DNA of 64,000 nt, from positions 124,001-188,000 of the forward strand of contig JBMNKL010000001.1 of assembly GCA_050952225.1 (NCBI GenBank), read 5' to 3'. Both the position numbers and the translations under genes were made by a program. Below the pieces are notes generated by a model that did no database searches, was not told where the DNA came from, and worked only from the letters and a program-made list of their open reading frames with translations. Shown piece after piece: positions 7,947-18,215 of this stretch; the stretch's first letter is position 1; each line of letters starts with the position of its first letter. This DNA comes from JBMNKL01 sp050952225. GTDB lineage: Bacteria > Bacillota > Clostridia > Acetivibrionales > DTU013.

Positions 7947-9890
7947 CTAACGCATAAATTGCTGCGAAAGCCACGCGCTTTGCATGTTCATATTATTAAT
8001 AAGCGTTTCCAGTCGGGAAAACTGCAAATAATACTGGTTTTCCTTCATAATCAGCTCATCAGTTCATCCTGTCGATTTTTTCGTCGTATTTGCTGATCTG
8101 GCTATAAAGGACATTGTTATAATACGACCTGTCGCCGGCCATTCCGGCTTTTTCGAGCAAAGCGCCCCGTCGGTCGTTAATGGTCGTTGTCCTGATATTG
8201 TCCTGTATCACATCGTAAATGCGGTAAATCAAGCCGGACTCCCTATACCTTTCTTTCCTGTATGAAGGGTCGCTTGCCGCCTGGTTATAGGAAATATCGG
8301 ATTGCCTGGTGAACAGGCTGAAAACCTCTTCAGGATTCTCGCTCAACGCATTCCTGAGCTTTTCTTCATCTATGTAGAGCTTTCCCCTGTCGTACCATGC
8401 ACTGGATTTGATACCGATGGATGCAAGCGTCATGCCGGTTCCTTCCACGGTTTCCAGGACAGCATTCCTCAAGCCCGACACAATGGATCTCAGGATGTTG
8501 TCCCCCGCCAGGAGGCCGGCTTTGGCTTTCTCTTCCCATTGCTTGATTTGCTCTTCGGTCATTGCCTCTTTCTGGGTGTCCGTCAGCGGCGGATAGTCAT
8601 AGTCCCTTTCTTCCATAAGCTTGGAATTAATTTTGTCCAGGATTTCGTTATATTTGCTTATAAATCCCTTGATCAGTTCCACCGCTTTTTCCGGGTCTGT
8701 AATTACCGAAACGTTCGTAGCGCCTTCATAGTCTTTTTTCAAGCTGAATGTAATGCCGTTGATGGTGAAGGTGTTGGTGGAACGGGTTATCACCTGGTCG
8801 CCGGTTTCCCCGTCATTATAAGTTATGCTCGCATCACGGCCCTCAACATTGTCGGCGGTAATGGAAAGCGCACCGAGCAATCCCCCGCTCACATCATATG
8901 CCGTTATCCGGGCCGCTTTTCCGGTTTGTTTTGATTCCAGCACGAACCTGTCGTTCAGGCTGTCATAACTCATTCTTACATCAGCTTCGGCATTCGAATT
9001 TACCGCATCCATGATTTCCTTGAGAGAAGTCTCCGCGGAATTGAAAGCAAAAGACTGCCCGTTTATCACAAAGCTGATGTCGCCGTCCGTTCCCGTCAAT
9101 GCAAGCGGTGTTTTGAAATTATTCCTTATGTCGTAGATATTGGCATTAAGGTTGATTTTGTTGGAGGTATTCGCCCCTTCAAAACCAATAGCCGCAAGAC
9201 CGCCGTTTTAACCATTCTTCACCGCATACACGGCTTCAAGCAGGAGCGTATTTGTGCTGTCCGTATTAAATGTGAGCCTGTCCGCATTCACTCCAACCGT
9301 GATTTTCCCGCTGCCGAACACGGCATCAAGCTTGCTCTGCAAGTCATTCGCCAGGTCGGATATATCGGCAGGGTTGTCTTTTATCGTGATTTCCTTTTTT
9401 CGCCGTTGAAAGTGACGGCAATCTTGTTGTTATTTGCTTCGCTGCTTATTGCGTTTATTTCCTCGGTTGTCAGGGCATTGCCTATGATTTCCCCGGTCAC
9501 GGCCGTTCCGCTCTACTTTCGCGGTTGTCGCCGTTACGATGTTTTTAATCGTATATTCACCCGCTCTTGCCCCGGAACCGGCAACAGCGGTAAAATACGG
9601 ATTTGTATCAAGCCCGTCGTATTTCACCGCAAAAGCGTTGTATATAGCCCTGTTTCTCATATCCGTCGCAGGTTTCAGCGATTGAAATACTCGTTTTGAA
9701 AGCTCTGAAGCGCACTGGTGATTTCCCTGTATTGCTCTTGCTTCCACAAAAGCAGCTGCCTGTCCTGGGATACTTTGTCAACCCTTGCCCTTTCCAGCTG
9801 CATCAGCGAAAAAACCAGGCCGTCTACGTCCAGGCCTGAAAGGCCGCTCATCCTGGTAATACCGCCATATATCGGGTTAATGTAACTCAT
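7947..9890 (-). CDS. fliD: Flagellar filament cap protein FliD (several frameshifts)
   Basis: The start is the ATG at 9890 (SYINPIYGG...), with AAGGAGG upstream. The N-terminus MSGLSGLDVDGLVFSLMQLER is the diagnostic FliD region (about residues 10-30). A long central part (8059-9099) continues in one frame, and the conserved C-terminus QFSRLETLINNMNMQSAWLSQQ is in another frame ending at 7947-7949. At least four indels, near 8055, 9100-9190, 9400-9520 and 9680, break a protein that would be about 648 residues. FliD caps the growing filament and helps insert flagellin. It follows flaG by eight bases. The frame breaks look like base-calling errors because the conserved sequence resumes after each one. 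Confidence 0.88.
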
Positions 9891-9898
9891 AAACAATC

Positions 9899-10280
9899 CT
9901 ACCTCCTTTCATCGACAATAAGCCCCGCCAATTCCATGATACTGGCCATAATATTCAGAATTTTCTCGGGGGGAATCTCCTTAATTACTTCGTTCGTGTC
10001 TTCGTCGATTACCCTGATAATAATATTGTTCGTTTTTTCATGAACGCTATATTCAAATCTCCTGCTGCTTTCTTCAAACATTCTGTTTAGTTTTTCAACA
10101 GCTTCGGGTATAAATTTCCCTGTAACAGGATATTCTTTTTCTTCCGTATTTCCACTCGGGAGGAGATTATCTCCTTTTTTGAACCGGAAATGAAACGTGA
10201 ACGACTTCATCTGCTGCTTTCTTAACGCCTGTGACAGCGCTTGGTCCTGTAAATGCGGCATCCATGCCTGCTATTTTCAT
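9899..10280 (-). CDS. flaG: FlaG family flagellar protein (frameshifted)
   Basis: Starting at the ATG at 10280 with GGAGGG upstream, the N-terminus reads MKIAGMDAAFTGPSAV. After about 35 residues the frame slips in a run of six A (minus strand, near 10175). The second frame carries the FlaG domain: PEAVEKLNRMFEESSRRFEYSVHEKTNN and VIKEIPPEKIL (YvyC/FlaG signature, position of PPEK). The restored length is about 127 residues. FlaG proteins affect filament length and sit between flagellin and fliD in Bacillus, as here. A SigD-like promoter lies 48 bases upstream. Confidence 0.85.
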
Positions 10281-10327
10281 ATAATATCCCTCCATGATTT
10301 ACGTGTGCGCATACCTCTCTTGTTTAT

Positions 10328-10355
10328 ATATCGGAATATTTACAGAGCAATATTA
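10328..10355 (-). promoter_or_regulatory. Candidate SigD promoter for flaG-fliD-fliS-fliT
   Basis: On the minus strand the -10-like TCCGATAT (10328-10335) is preceded by TAAT at 10352-10355 with a 16-base spacer, compared with TAAA-N15-GCCGATAT for SigD. The -10 is strong and the -35 has one mismatch. Confidence 0.55.
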
Positions 10356-10466
10356 ATATGATTTTGGCCCTATTATTCCCAACCACGATTCTGCCTGTCT
10401 CAAACGGCGACTATGACATTATTCCCGGACACATGCCTACAGAAAAGTCTTTGACGTTTTTTACAT

Positions 10467-10493
10467 TACATGATATTCTAATGTTACCGATAT
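10467..10493 (+). promoter_or_regulatory. Candidate SigD promoter for wlbA operon, overlapping a sigma-A-like site
   Basis: On the plus strand TACA (10467-10470), 15 bases and ACCGATAT (10486-10493) match the SigD pattern with one mismatch in each box. A sigma-A-like pair, TTGACG (10451-10456) and TATTCT 17 bases later, overlaps it. Either could serve wlbA, whose ATG is at 10519. Confidence 0.5.
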
Positions 10494-10518
10494 CAGGTTT
10501 CAAAAAGGAGCCGCCGGA

Positions 10519-11557
10519 ATGAAAGACATCATAAACTTTGCGCTGGTAGGGTGCGGAAGGATATCAAAAAACCACTTTGACGCGCTCGGCAAGTTAAAGA
10601 ATGACGCAAGACTTGTCGCGGTTTGCGATATAGATCGAGTCAAGGGCAAGAAAAGCAGGAGAGGAAAACTCCGTAGATTATTATACCAGTTACGAGGAAA
10701 TGCTCCAAAGGGATGATATCGACGCCGTTTCGATATGCACGCCAAGCGGCCTGCACCCGGTGCACGGCATTGCCGCAGCCAGGAGAAAGCTTCATGTCAT
10801 TACCGAGAAACCCATGGCGACAAGCCTGAAAAAAGCGGACGAGCTTATATCGGCCTGTGATGAAAACGGAGTACAGCTTTTCGTCGTCAAGCAGAACCGT
10901 TTGAACTCAACGCTTCAGCTTGTTAAGCGCGCAATTGATAAAGGCCGTTTCGGAAGGATTTACATGGCAATCGTGAATGTCCTGTGGACCAGGCCCCAAT
11001 CCTATTATGACGAGGCAAAATGGCGCGGGACATGGGAATTTGACGGCGGAGCCTTCATGAACCAGGCCAGTCATTATGTTGATATGATCGAGTGGTTGAT
11101 TGGACCCGTTGAAAGCGTATCTGCATATACCGGGACGCTGGAGCGGAAAATCGAGACCGAGGATTCCGGCGTGGCCTGCCTCCGGTTCAGAAACGGGGCT
11201 TTCGGTTCCATCAATGTAACAATGCTTACCTATCCGAAAAACCTGGAGGGATCGCTCACAATTATCGGCCAATATGGCACCGTAAAGATTGGCGGCGTGG
11301 CAGTCAATAAAATAGAGCACTGGGAGTTTCGCGATTATGACGACGACGACAAGCTTGTCGAATCATGCTCCTATAACCCTCCAAATGTGTACGGGTTCGG
11401 TCATACAGGCTATTACAAGAATGTTGTTGATACGCTTAAGGGAAAAGCAGAGCCTGATACGGACGGAAGAGAAGGCCGCAAGTCGCTCGAACTGATACTG
11501 GGTATCTATAAGTCCGCCAGGGAGGGAAGAAGCATCCAGCTCCCGCTGGAATACTAA
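10519..11557 (+). CDS. wlbA: WlbA/WbpB-like UDP-GlcNAcA 3-dehydrogenase, Gfo/Idh/MocA family (frameshifted)
   Basis: The Rossmann start FALVGCGRISKNHFDAL (GCGRIS dinucleotide loop, about residues 9-14) and VAVCDID are in the first frame. A one-base slip near 10640-10660 moves the rest (from 10700) to another frame, with VSICTPSGLHP, the family motif TEKPMA and FMNQASHYVDMIEWL. The restored length is about 345 residues. WlbA/WbpB oxidises C3 of UDP-N-acetylglucosaminuronate as the first step to 2,3-diamino uronic acids. Assignment over other Gfo/Idh enzymes rests on strong WlbA-like motifs and on the wlbB- and wlbC-like genes following. GGAG lies eight bases before the ATG. No UDP-GlcNAc 6-dehydrogenase is in the window. 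Confidence 0.8.
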
Positions 11558-11562
11558 AAGCG

Positions 11563-12180
11563 ATGAACAGAAAAGGTTACTTCGTTCACGAATCCAGTTA
11601 CGTTGATGAGCCATGTGAGATTGGAGACGGAACCAAAATATGGCACTTTTCTCATATTATGAGCGGCTGTAAAATCGGCCGCAATTGCAATATCGGCCAG
11701 AACGTTGTAATATCTCCCGGCGTGGTTTTAGGCAATAATGTCAAGATTCAAAATAACGTGTCGGTTTATACGGGTGTTATTTGTGAAGATGATGTATTTT
11801 TGGGCCCTTCGGCAGTTTTTACGAATGTCGTTAACCCCAGGAGCCATGTTGACAGAAAAAATGAGTTCAGGAAGACGCTGGTAATGAAAGGAGCTACTAT
11901 CGGGGCAAATGCCACGGTAGTCTGCGGACATAATATAGGCAGATACGCTCTTGTCGGGGCTGGCGCCGTCGTTACGAAAAACGTCCCGGACTTTGCGCTG
12001 GTTGTCGGCAATCCGGCAAGGGTTGCGGGCTGGGTATGCAAGTGCGGCGTAAAGCTGGAATTCCCGGACAGCGCCAGCAGCGGCACCGGCAGCGCCAGGG
12101 ACGTTGAGGCGTCATGCGCGGCATGCGGCGATTCTTATATCTATAATAAAGAAACCGGCATTGTAAAAGAAAAAGCCTGA
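11563..12180 (+). CDS. wlbB: WlbB/WbpD-like UDP-amino sugar N-acetyltransferase
   Basis: This 205-residue left-handed beta-helix protein carries hexapeptide repeats from about residue 20 to 130 (for example IGRNCNIGQNVVIS and IGANATVVCGHNIG). It matches the WlbB/WbpD family that acetylates the 3-amino group of UDP-2-acetamido-3-amino-2,3-dideoxy-glucuronate with acetyl-CoA. The C-terminus carries two Cys pairs (CKCG and CAACG) that could form a small zinc ribbon. It starts five bases after wlbA, so the two are co-transcribed. The reaction is inferred from family and gene order. Confidence 0.82.
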   Translation: MNRKGYFVHESSYVDEPCEIGDGTKIWHFSHIMSGCKIGRNCNIGQNVVISPGVVLGNNVKIQNNVSVYTGVICEDDVFLGPSAVFTNVVNPRSHVDRKNEFRKTLVMKGATIGANATVVCGHNIGRYALVGAGAVVTKNVPDFALVVGNPARVAGWVCKCGVKLEFPDSASSGTGSARDVEASCAACGDSYIYNKETGIVKEKA

Positions 12181-12289
12181 TGCCCAACGGCAGACGGCGC
12201 AATAGCTCCGGATGAGCCGGCCGCGGCACGGCTTGCCGGGAAATAATACGATTCAGGAGTAAAACAAAACATCGGGGAGGCTTAATTCT

Positions 12290-13436
12290 ATGCAGGTAAA
12301 AATACCTCTGCTTGACCTCAGGGCACAATATTCCGCTATAAAGGACGAAATCAGGCAGGCTGTCGACGAGGTGCTTGAATCGCAGCAATTTATCCTGGGT
12401 CCGAAAGTGTCAAAGCTCGAGGAGGAAATAGCCGGGTATTGCGGCTGCAAGTACGCGCTGGGCGTTTCATCCGGGACCGATGCCATTCTTCTGGCCCTGA
12501 TGGCTTTAGGCGTCGGGTATGGCGACATCGTTATAACCACTCCGTACACATTCTTTGCGACGGCAGGCTGCATTGCCAGGCTTGGAGCCAGGCCGCTGTT
12601 TGCGGACATCGACCCCGATACTTTCAATATTGATCCGCAGAGCCTTGACTGCCTGCTTTCCGGTCTGCCGAAAGATGAATTGGCGCACGTGAAGGCGGTG
12701 ATGCCGGTCCACCTCTTCGGGCAGATGGCGGACATGGAAAAAATTGTCCCGGTATGCCGGAAATACGGGCTGAAAATTATTGAGGACGCGGCACAGGCCA
12801 TCGGCTCGGAATGCACAATCGGCGGCGAAAGGCGCCGGGCGGGCAGCATAGGCGACATCGGCTGCTTTTCCTTTTTCCCGTCCAAGAACCTGGGAGGCAT
12901 AGGCGACGGCGGCATGGTCACCACGAATGACCAGGCACTTTACGAGAAAATGAAGCTTCTCAGGGCTCACGGTTCGCAGCCGAAATACTATCATAAAATT
13001 GTCGGCGGGAATTTCAGGCTTGATGAAATACAAGCCGCTGTGCTTTTGGTTAAATTAAAATACCTTGATACCTGGACTGAAAAGAGGCAGAAAGAATGCC
13101 GGGATATACGACAGTCTCCTGGGCGGCCTTGCCGGGCATGGTTTCCGCACACCGAAGGCGCTGCCGGGATACAGGCATATATATAACCAATACTGCATCC
13201 GGATCCATGACCGCGACAGGCTGAAGTCATACCTGGCCGAAAACGGCGTGAGTACGGAAATTTACTATCCCGTCCCGCTGCACATGCAGGAGTGCTTCGC
13301 ATACCTTGGCTATTCGGCCGGGCATTTCCCCGAAGCCGAAGCGGCCGCCGCCGAATCGCTCGCATTGCCGGTATACCCGGAAATGACAAGGGAAGGACTG
13401 GAATACGTGGCAGGATTGATAAGGAAGTTTTTATGA
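12290..13436 (+). CDS. wlbC: WlbC/WbpE-like DegT/DnrJ/EryC1 aminotransferase (frameshifted)
   Basis: The N-terminal frame begins MQVKIPLLDLRAQY and holds SSGTDAI (phosphate cup), DIDPDTFNIDP, EDAAQAIG and the PLP-lysine motif FFPSKNLGGIGDGG. A slip near 13092 shifts the last 115 residues, which carry IYYPVPLHMQE and EAAAAESLALPVYP, typical of the family's C-terminus. The restored length is about 382 residues. It would transfer an amino group from glutamate to the 3-keto sugar made by WlbA. GGGGAGG precedes the ATG at 12290. It is 109 bases after wlbB and converges with the luxC-like gene 46 bases away, with no clear terminator between them. Confidence 0.82.
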
Positions 13437-13482
13437 CGTATGCTGTCCCGGCAAATTAATCGAAGGCTCAACGCCGGTTTCA

Positions 13483-14692
13483 TCACGTAATCCCGCAAAC
13501 CCTGGACAGGCTGCGTATCAAGTCCCAGCCGTCCCACACAAGTGAAAAATCCGCGGTTTTCCCTACGGGTACAATGCGGTCGATGCCGGACAGTCCGTTT
13601 TTAAAAACCCAGTTTCTTAATTCTTCAGGATCAAACCCAATATATGCCATGGTCTGAAATTTATCATTTATAATCCCGGCCAGCGCATTCAAATCAACAT
13701 CATCATATTCAATAAAACTGCCTCCCGGGCATGCGTAACGCTGTATATCTTTAGTCAGCTTCCCGATACCGATCCTGCTTACAAGATTGTCTGCCATCTT
13801 TTCACGCCTGGCTTCTTCAAAATCAATTGCGCAGCGGCATACCGTCATAAGCTTTTCTACGGCCAAAACGGGCTCAAGAGTATATCGCTGTTGCGCGTAA
13901 TCGCGAATTGCATCCCAAAAAAGCTTTCTTTGCCTTTGCAATATCCTCTTTTGACCCTATCCATGCAATCAACCGCGGCGAAGAACATGCATTTTGATCA
14001 TATAGATAAACATCGTTATAAAAATCCTGTGCCGTTTTTTCAGGATTAAACTTTTCAATATAGTTGCGCGCATGGATTGCACAGAAAGAGTACCGGTCTG
14101 CAAATGTAATATCAAAAGCCCTCGGCGGAAGCTGGTATTTGCGTATTTCGGAAATGGTATTATCGCCGCCCCATATGACGCGGACATTGCACATGGCCGA
14201 AAAATACGCCGTGATGTCATTGCTCCGCTCATACCTGATTATTGCGATATATTCTTTTAGAATATCATGTTTTCCCGACTGAAAAACGTTTTTTATTGCA
14301 TTGCAAATTATATCCACCTGTGGAAACGGTTTTTCCGAAACCCGTACTATGCACGCATTTCCTCCCAGCAAACCCGAAGCCATGCTATAGGCAAAAATTG
14401 TGGGAACATTTGACGGGGCAATATGAAAAGTCAAGCCGCGTCCGATGCGGTTTTCCAGGCAATCCGAGTACTTTGCCTTTTCCTTTTCAATGCTGGATTT
14501 GCGGCAAAAATATGCAAATGCCGCTATATCGGGATAGGCGCATGCGTCTTTATCCGCCAGCAGTTCCCGGGATAACGCGGATAAAAAATCAACAGCCTCA
14601 TCGGAAAAAGGTTTTAACGCCTTTAGCAAAGGCATTTTTTCAAATGGCTCGCTGCCGTAAAGGCATTGTATTTCACCTGGCCCTGTCTGCAT
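13483..14692 (-). CDS. LuxC-like acyl-CoA/acyl-protein reductase (frameshifted)
   Basis: The protein is about 403 residues once a one-base slip in a T run near 13905-13915 is repaired. It has the LuxC nucleotide-binding signature RGLTFHIAPSNVP (85-97), the catalytic Cys236 in DQNACSSPR, and the C-terminal VPVGKTADFSLVWDGWDLIRSLSR block (close to the family's WDGYDLI). LuxC proteins take an acyl group from LuxE or a thioester onto Cys and reduce it with NADPH to an aldehyde. No luciferase or LuxD-like thioesterase is present, so a luminescence role is unlikely. It is the last gene of the SigD-preceded operon and overlaps luxE-like by 20 bases. Use in glycan acyl chemistry is an inference. Confidence 0.82.
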
Positions 14693-15762
14693 ATGTATCC
14701 CCGCACCCCCTTATTTCGGCGCTCTTCAGCCTGCCTGCGACTTTAAAATATTTGCCTTTGCGCCCGCATGGACAATCATCTTCGCCCAGGATTATTCCCT
14801 CGTCCTCCGTTAAGAGAGCATGCCCGGGGTAGGACCAGGGCAAAACGGACACTACCTCGATAATGCCTTTTTCGCCAATACCGGCTATGCTGAAATCATA
14901 AGCCCGGCGCATAATAACATCGGAAAAAATGCTCGCATGCAGGCGCCCGTGCTCGCACTCCATGTAAATAGCGCCGGTTTGCTCCGCCATTCCGTAATAA
15001 TCGTGAACCCCTGCTTATACCGCATACCTCATGCACGGCTTCTTTAAATCCATGCCGGGCGATACCTCCCGGTCGGCCAGCTTCTTCCATCCTCCGCCAT
15101 GGATCAGGATCCCGTCGGCTATATTAAGACTTGCGTTTTTCCTTTATCAATTTTTCACAAAAGTGGCGCCATATCATATAAGTAAATCCAAACAGCAGTA
15201 TCCGCTCTCCTTCATGCTCGCTCAGAAACCGGCAAATCCCGTCCAGGTTTAATTCCATATCTTCATCCAGGGCAAAAATCCTGTCTTTCGAAAAAATCGA
15301 AAAACCCATTATTCCCGCACCCCGGGCGGAGTACATGGAACGATCCTTTAAAACCGCCGCGGTGTCTATTATTATCATCGGCAGCCTTTTGGACCCAATA
15401 TATGACGATACGATTTTCGTTAATGCTTTTGTCTGGTTTGCAGCGGTGCCTCCATCCAGGTATATCCTGGAAACAGCCTGCCCTGTCGTTCCCGAAGAGG
15501 TTACGACTTTTGCAACATTTTCCTTTGGAATACTCATCAAATCATACTCTTTGAAAATCCTGACCGGCAGAAAAGGGATATCATAATAACTGTCAATATT
15601 GCCGGTGTCAAACTGCATTGCATCAATTATCCTGCGGTATTCAGCGCAGTTTTCATAATGGCGCCGGGTAAGGGCAGCCAGGTGCTTTGTCAGAAACAAC
15701 CGTTTCTCTTCTTTTCCCAGCGAGTAAGGAGGAGTTTCAAGAATTTCCCCGTAATTAACCAT
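14673..15762 (-). CDS. LuxE-like acyl-protein synthetase (three frameshifts)
   Basis: From the ATG at 15762 (MVNYGEILETPPYSLG) about 213 residues run in one frame, with the ANL-like phosphate loop VVTSSGTTGQAVSRIYLD (about residues 86-103). Slips near 15120, 15045 and 15010 separate the following parts: ILIHGGGWKKL, then YGMAEQTGAIYMECEHGRLH and the LuxE C-terminal mark AEIRGCGDTY. The restored length is about 363 residues, the usual LuxE size. LuxE adenylates a fatty acid and passes it, through its own Cys, to LuxC. The gene overlaps the AMP-ligase stop by eight bases. The paired LuxE-LuxC frames support a working acid-reductase couple if the indels are sequencing errors. Confidence 0.8.
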
Positions 15763-17167
15763 AAAGCTCCTCCAGTCTGCCGTACAATACTTTGCCTGCT
15801 TCGTTCCGCGGAATTTCTCCAATAGCTGTGATGCTGAAGCCGGCCGGATTCAACCCGGTTTTTTCAATTATGAAAGCTTTTACTGCATCTTTCTTTTGTC
15901 CGCCGGTTATGTATATTTTCATATTATCGTCACTTCCCGCGCAAGCGCAATCATACCCGGCGGATTTCAACAGGCTTTCCATTTCGTCAAGATTGACCCT
16001 GTTCCCGAATATTTTCAGAAAACGCTTTTTCCTGCCTACAATGTAATAAAACCCTTCGCTGTCGCGTTCCGCCATGTCGCCCGTATATAGTACCCCGCCG
16101 TTTTCATCGCCTTTTCCGAGGTCATCCCGGTTTTGCGCATATCCCAGCGTTACGTTGTCTCCGCGGTAAACCAGTTCTCCTATAACTCCGCTTTCCTCAA
16201 TTATATTTCCATCGGGATCCGCCAGGCAGAAACTGCCGCCGGGAATAGCTATGCCAATGCTTCCCGCTTTTGTCTCAGCATACTCCCAGGGCAAATAAGA
16301 CATGCGGGCGGTTGCCTCTGTCTGCCCGTACATAACAATAAATTTGATTCCTTTTTTCCTGCATATTTGCACAAACTCCAGCGTCAATTCCCTGGATAAT
16401 TTGCCGCCTGCCTGCGTTATATAGCGCAGGCTCGGAAGATCCATCCCGGAAAAGCGCAGCTTTTTCAGTATTTCATAGGTATACGGCACTCCGCCGAATG
16501 TGGTTGCCTCCTGAGATTTCAGCAGATTCCAGAATTTTTTCTCCATGAGCGTAGCTTCGGTCATTATTATGGATGCGCCCATTAAAAGATGGCTGTTAAT
16601 TATCGACAATCCATATGTATAATGCATCGGCAGTGTAGTTATTGGCCTGTCTTCGGCGGTGATACCCAAGTATTCGGAAATGGACGACGCATTGCTCGTT
16701 ATGTTCAGATATGACTGGCGAACCAGCTTGGGGCTGCCCGTGCTTCCCGATGTTGTCAAAAGCAGCGCCAGCTGCGGGTGCAACTTATGGCTATAATTAT
16801 ACCCGGTTTCAATCAACTGGTATCCCGCGTTGCAATAAACCTGCCTCCCGTTTCCCCACCATCCTGCGGGGCAGCAAATGTAATTCGGCCGGTAATTTTC
16901 CAGTAAATTGATAAAAAGATCCGCATTAATATCCGGATTTATCAGGACAGGCACTGCCCTTTTGCGCAAAAAACCGATGTATGCGGCGACAGAATAGAAA
17001 CTGTTCCTGCACACCAGGAATACAAGCTCACGCCCGGGCAAAAAACCGGCCAATTCGTCGGCAGCCTTCACAAGCCCGCCATAAGTATATCGTTCTTCGT
17101 CTTCGCCGATAACAGCTATGTTATCCGAATATTTTCCTATATCATCAAAAAAATTTATTTTTTTCAC
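15755..17167 (-). CDS. AMP-dependent acyl ligase (ANL family)
   Basis: The 470-residue protein is intact and contains the ANL motifs: P-loop TTSGSTGSPK at 138-147, MYGQTEATARMSYLP (about 284-298), YTGDMAERDSEGFYYIVGR (about 360-380), and the C-terminal catalytic Lys in NEAGKVLYGRL. Such enzymes activate a carboxylic acid as an acyl-adenylate and load it on CoA or on the pantetheine arm of an ACP. The ACP gene ends 17 bases upstream, so acyl-ACP loading is the likely job. The start is GTG at 17167 with AAAAGGA upstream. Substrate specificity cannot be read from the sequence. Confidence 0.88.
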   Translation of the reverse strand: MKKINFFDDIGKYSDNIAVIGEDEERYTYGGLVKAADELAGFLPGRELVFLVCRNSFYSVAAYIGFLRKRAVPVLINPDINADLFINLLENYRPNYICCPAGWWGNGRQVYCNAGYQLIETGYNYSHKLHPQLALLLTTSGSTGSPKLVRQSYLNITSNASSISEYLGITAEDRPITTLPMHYTYGLSIINSHLLMGASIIMTEATLMEKKFWNLLKSQEATTFGGVPYTYEILKKLRFSGMDLPSLRYITQAGGKLSRELTLEFVQICRKKGIKFIVMYGQTEATARMSYLPWEYAETKAGSIGIAIPGGSFCLADPDGNIIEESGVIGELVYRGDNVTLGYAQNRDDLGKGDENGGVLYTGDMAERDSEGFYYIVGRKKRFLKIFGNRVNLDEMESLLKSAGYDCACAGSDDNMKIYITGGQKKDAVKAFIIEKTGLNPAGFSITAIGEIPRNEAGKVLYGRLEELYG

Positions 17168-17183
17168 GTCCTTTTTATTTAAT

Positions 17184-17423
17184 CTATTCGATTATCACGC
17201 CGTATTTTTTCAATATTTCCATACCTTTTTTAAAGGAACTGAAATCAATTATATCGTCTGTATCCAGCATGATGCCGAATTCATCCTCAAGCGCGGCCAC
17301 CAGCCGCATGTGGCCGACGGAATCCCATTCAGGGATTGCCTGGTATTTCAAGCTTTCAAGTTTCTCAATACTGGTTTCGAAAGTTTTTAAAAAAACGTTT
17401 GAATACTTTTCCAAATTTGTCAT
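17184..17423 (-). CDS. Acyl carrier protein
   Basis: This 79-residue acidic helical protein has the phosphopantetheine attachment site WDSVGHM with Ser35, and a C-terminal helix III/IV pattern (FSSFKKGMEILKKYG). The start at 17423 is chosen because AAGGAGG lies nine bases upstream; a longer frame begins 42 bases earlier without such a site. The motif WDSVGHM departs from the FAS-type DSLD, as in dedicated ACPs of secondary pathways. Its neighbours (SDR before, AMP-ligase after, LpxD-like acyltransferase in the same operon) suggest that it carries a short acyl group for sugar N-acylation. Confidence 0.88.
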   Translation of the reverse strand: MTNLEKYSNVFLKTFETSIEKLESLKYQAIPEWDSVGHMRLVAALEDEFGIMLDTDDIIDFSSFKKGMEILKKYGVIIE

Positions 17424-17449
17424 ACCGGTATCCTCCTTGAATCCCATGG

Positions 17450-18193
17450 TTAATATTCCGCACAACCGTCAACGCATAATATTTGCCCCGAAATGTACAT
17501 TGACATGTCCGAAGCCAGAAATAATGCAGCGTCAGCTACTTCGTCCGGGTTTCCCGTGCGCCCCAGTCCAACGCGTGAAATATTGGCTTCCATTTTTTCG
17601 CGGTCAATGGAGCTAATCAGATCCGTGTCTATTATGCCGGGCGCAATGGCGTTTACTCTTATACCTTTCGGGCCCAGTTCTTTAGCGGCGCTCTTTGTCA
17701 GTGCAATAACCGCGCCCTTGCTGGCAGAATAAGCCGCTTGCCCGGCACTGCCCCTTATTCCGACATAAGACGCCATATTTATGATGCTTCCGCTTCTTTG
17801 CCGGTCCATGAACCTTATTGCATATTGCATCAGGTTCAAGGGCGCAATTACATTAACTGCAAAAATATCTCCGACAGTTTTCTGATCGATCATCCCCAAC
17901 AGTGCATTTTTCATGATACCTGCATTATTTACAAGAACATCGAGCCGGTTTTTTTCTTTGCGGATGCGCATGAAGCATTCCTTTACGGCTGTATCATCAG
18001 TTACGTCAAAATATACGGGAACAACTTCCGCTCCGTACTTTTCCGACAAGTTTGAAGCCGCTTCATCCAGGCAGCCGTCTGTACGCGCATTTGCATAAAT
18101 AATCGCCCCGTTTTGTGCGAATTTTTCCAGTATCGCCTTGCCAATCCCGCGATTGCAGCCGGTTATCAATGCAACTTTATCTTTCAGCAGCAT
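17450..18193 (-). CDS. FabG-like short-chain dehydrogenase/reductase
   Basis: The 247-residue classical SDR has the cofactor loop TGCNRGIG (11-18), NNAG (89-92), the catalytic Ser in NMASYVG (about 139-145), YSASK (155-159) and the C-terminal GQILCVDG. It is close in form to 3-oxoacyl-ACP reductase (FabG), which uses NADPH to reduce beta-keto thioesters. Placement 26 bases before the ACP gene supports an acyl-ACP substrate, but sugar or 3-hydroxyacyl substrates are equally possible within the family. GGAGG lies nine bases before the ATG. Confidence 0.85.
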   Translation of the reverse strand: MLLKDKVALITGCNRGIGKAILEKFAQNGAIIYANARTDGCLDEAASNLSEKYGAEVVPVYFDVTDDTAVKECFMRIRKEKNRLDVLVNNAGIMKNALLGMIDQKTVGDIFAVNVIAPLNLMQYAIRFMDRQRSGSIINMASYVGIRGSAGQAAYSASKGAVIALTKSAAKELGPKGIRVNAIAPGIIDTDLISSIDREKMEANISRVGLGRTGNPDEVADAALFLASDMSMYISGQILCVDGCAEY

Positions 18194-18215
18194 ATTTGCA
18201 TTCCTCCGCCTTTGG

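Noticed and set aside
8302..8934. Plus-strand reading frame of 210 codons
   Set aside because: It is the complement of fliD coding sequence with no ribosome site or family resemblance.
10907..11320. Minus-strand frame opposite wlbA
   Set aside because: Shadow of the conserved wlbA sequence; no support.
13483..17167. Bioluminescence operon
   Set aside because: LuxC- and LuxE-like genes are present but no luxA, luxB or luxD homologue, and context is sugar and flagellar genes.
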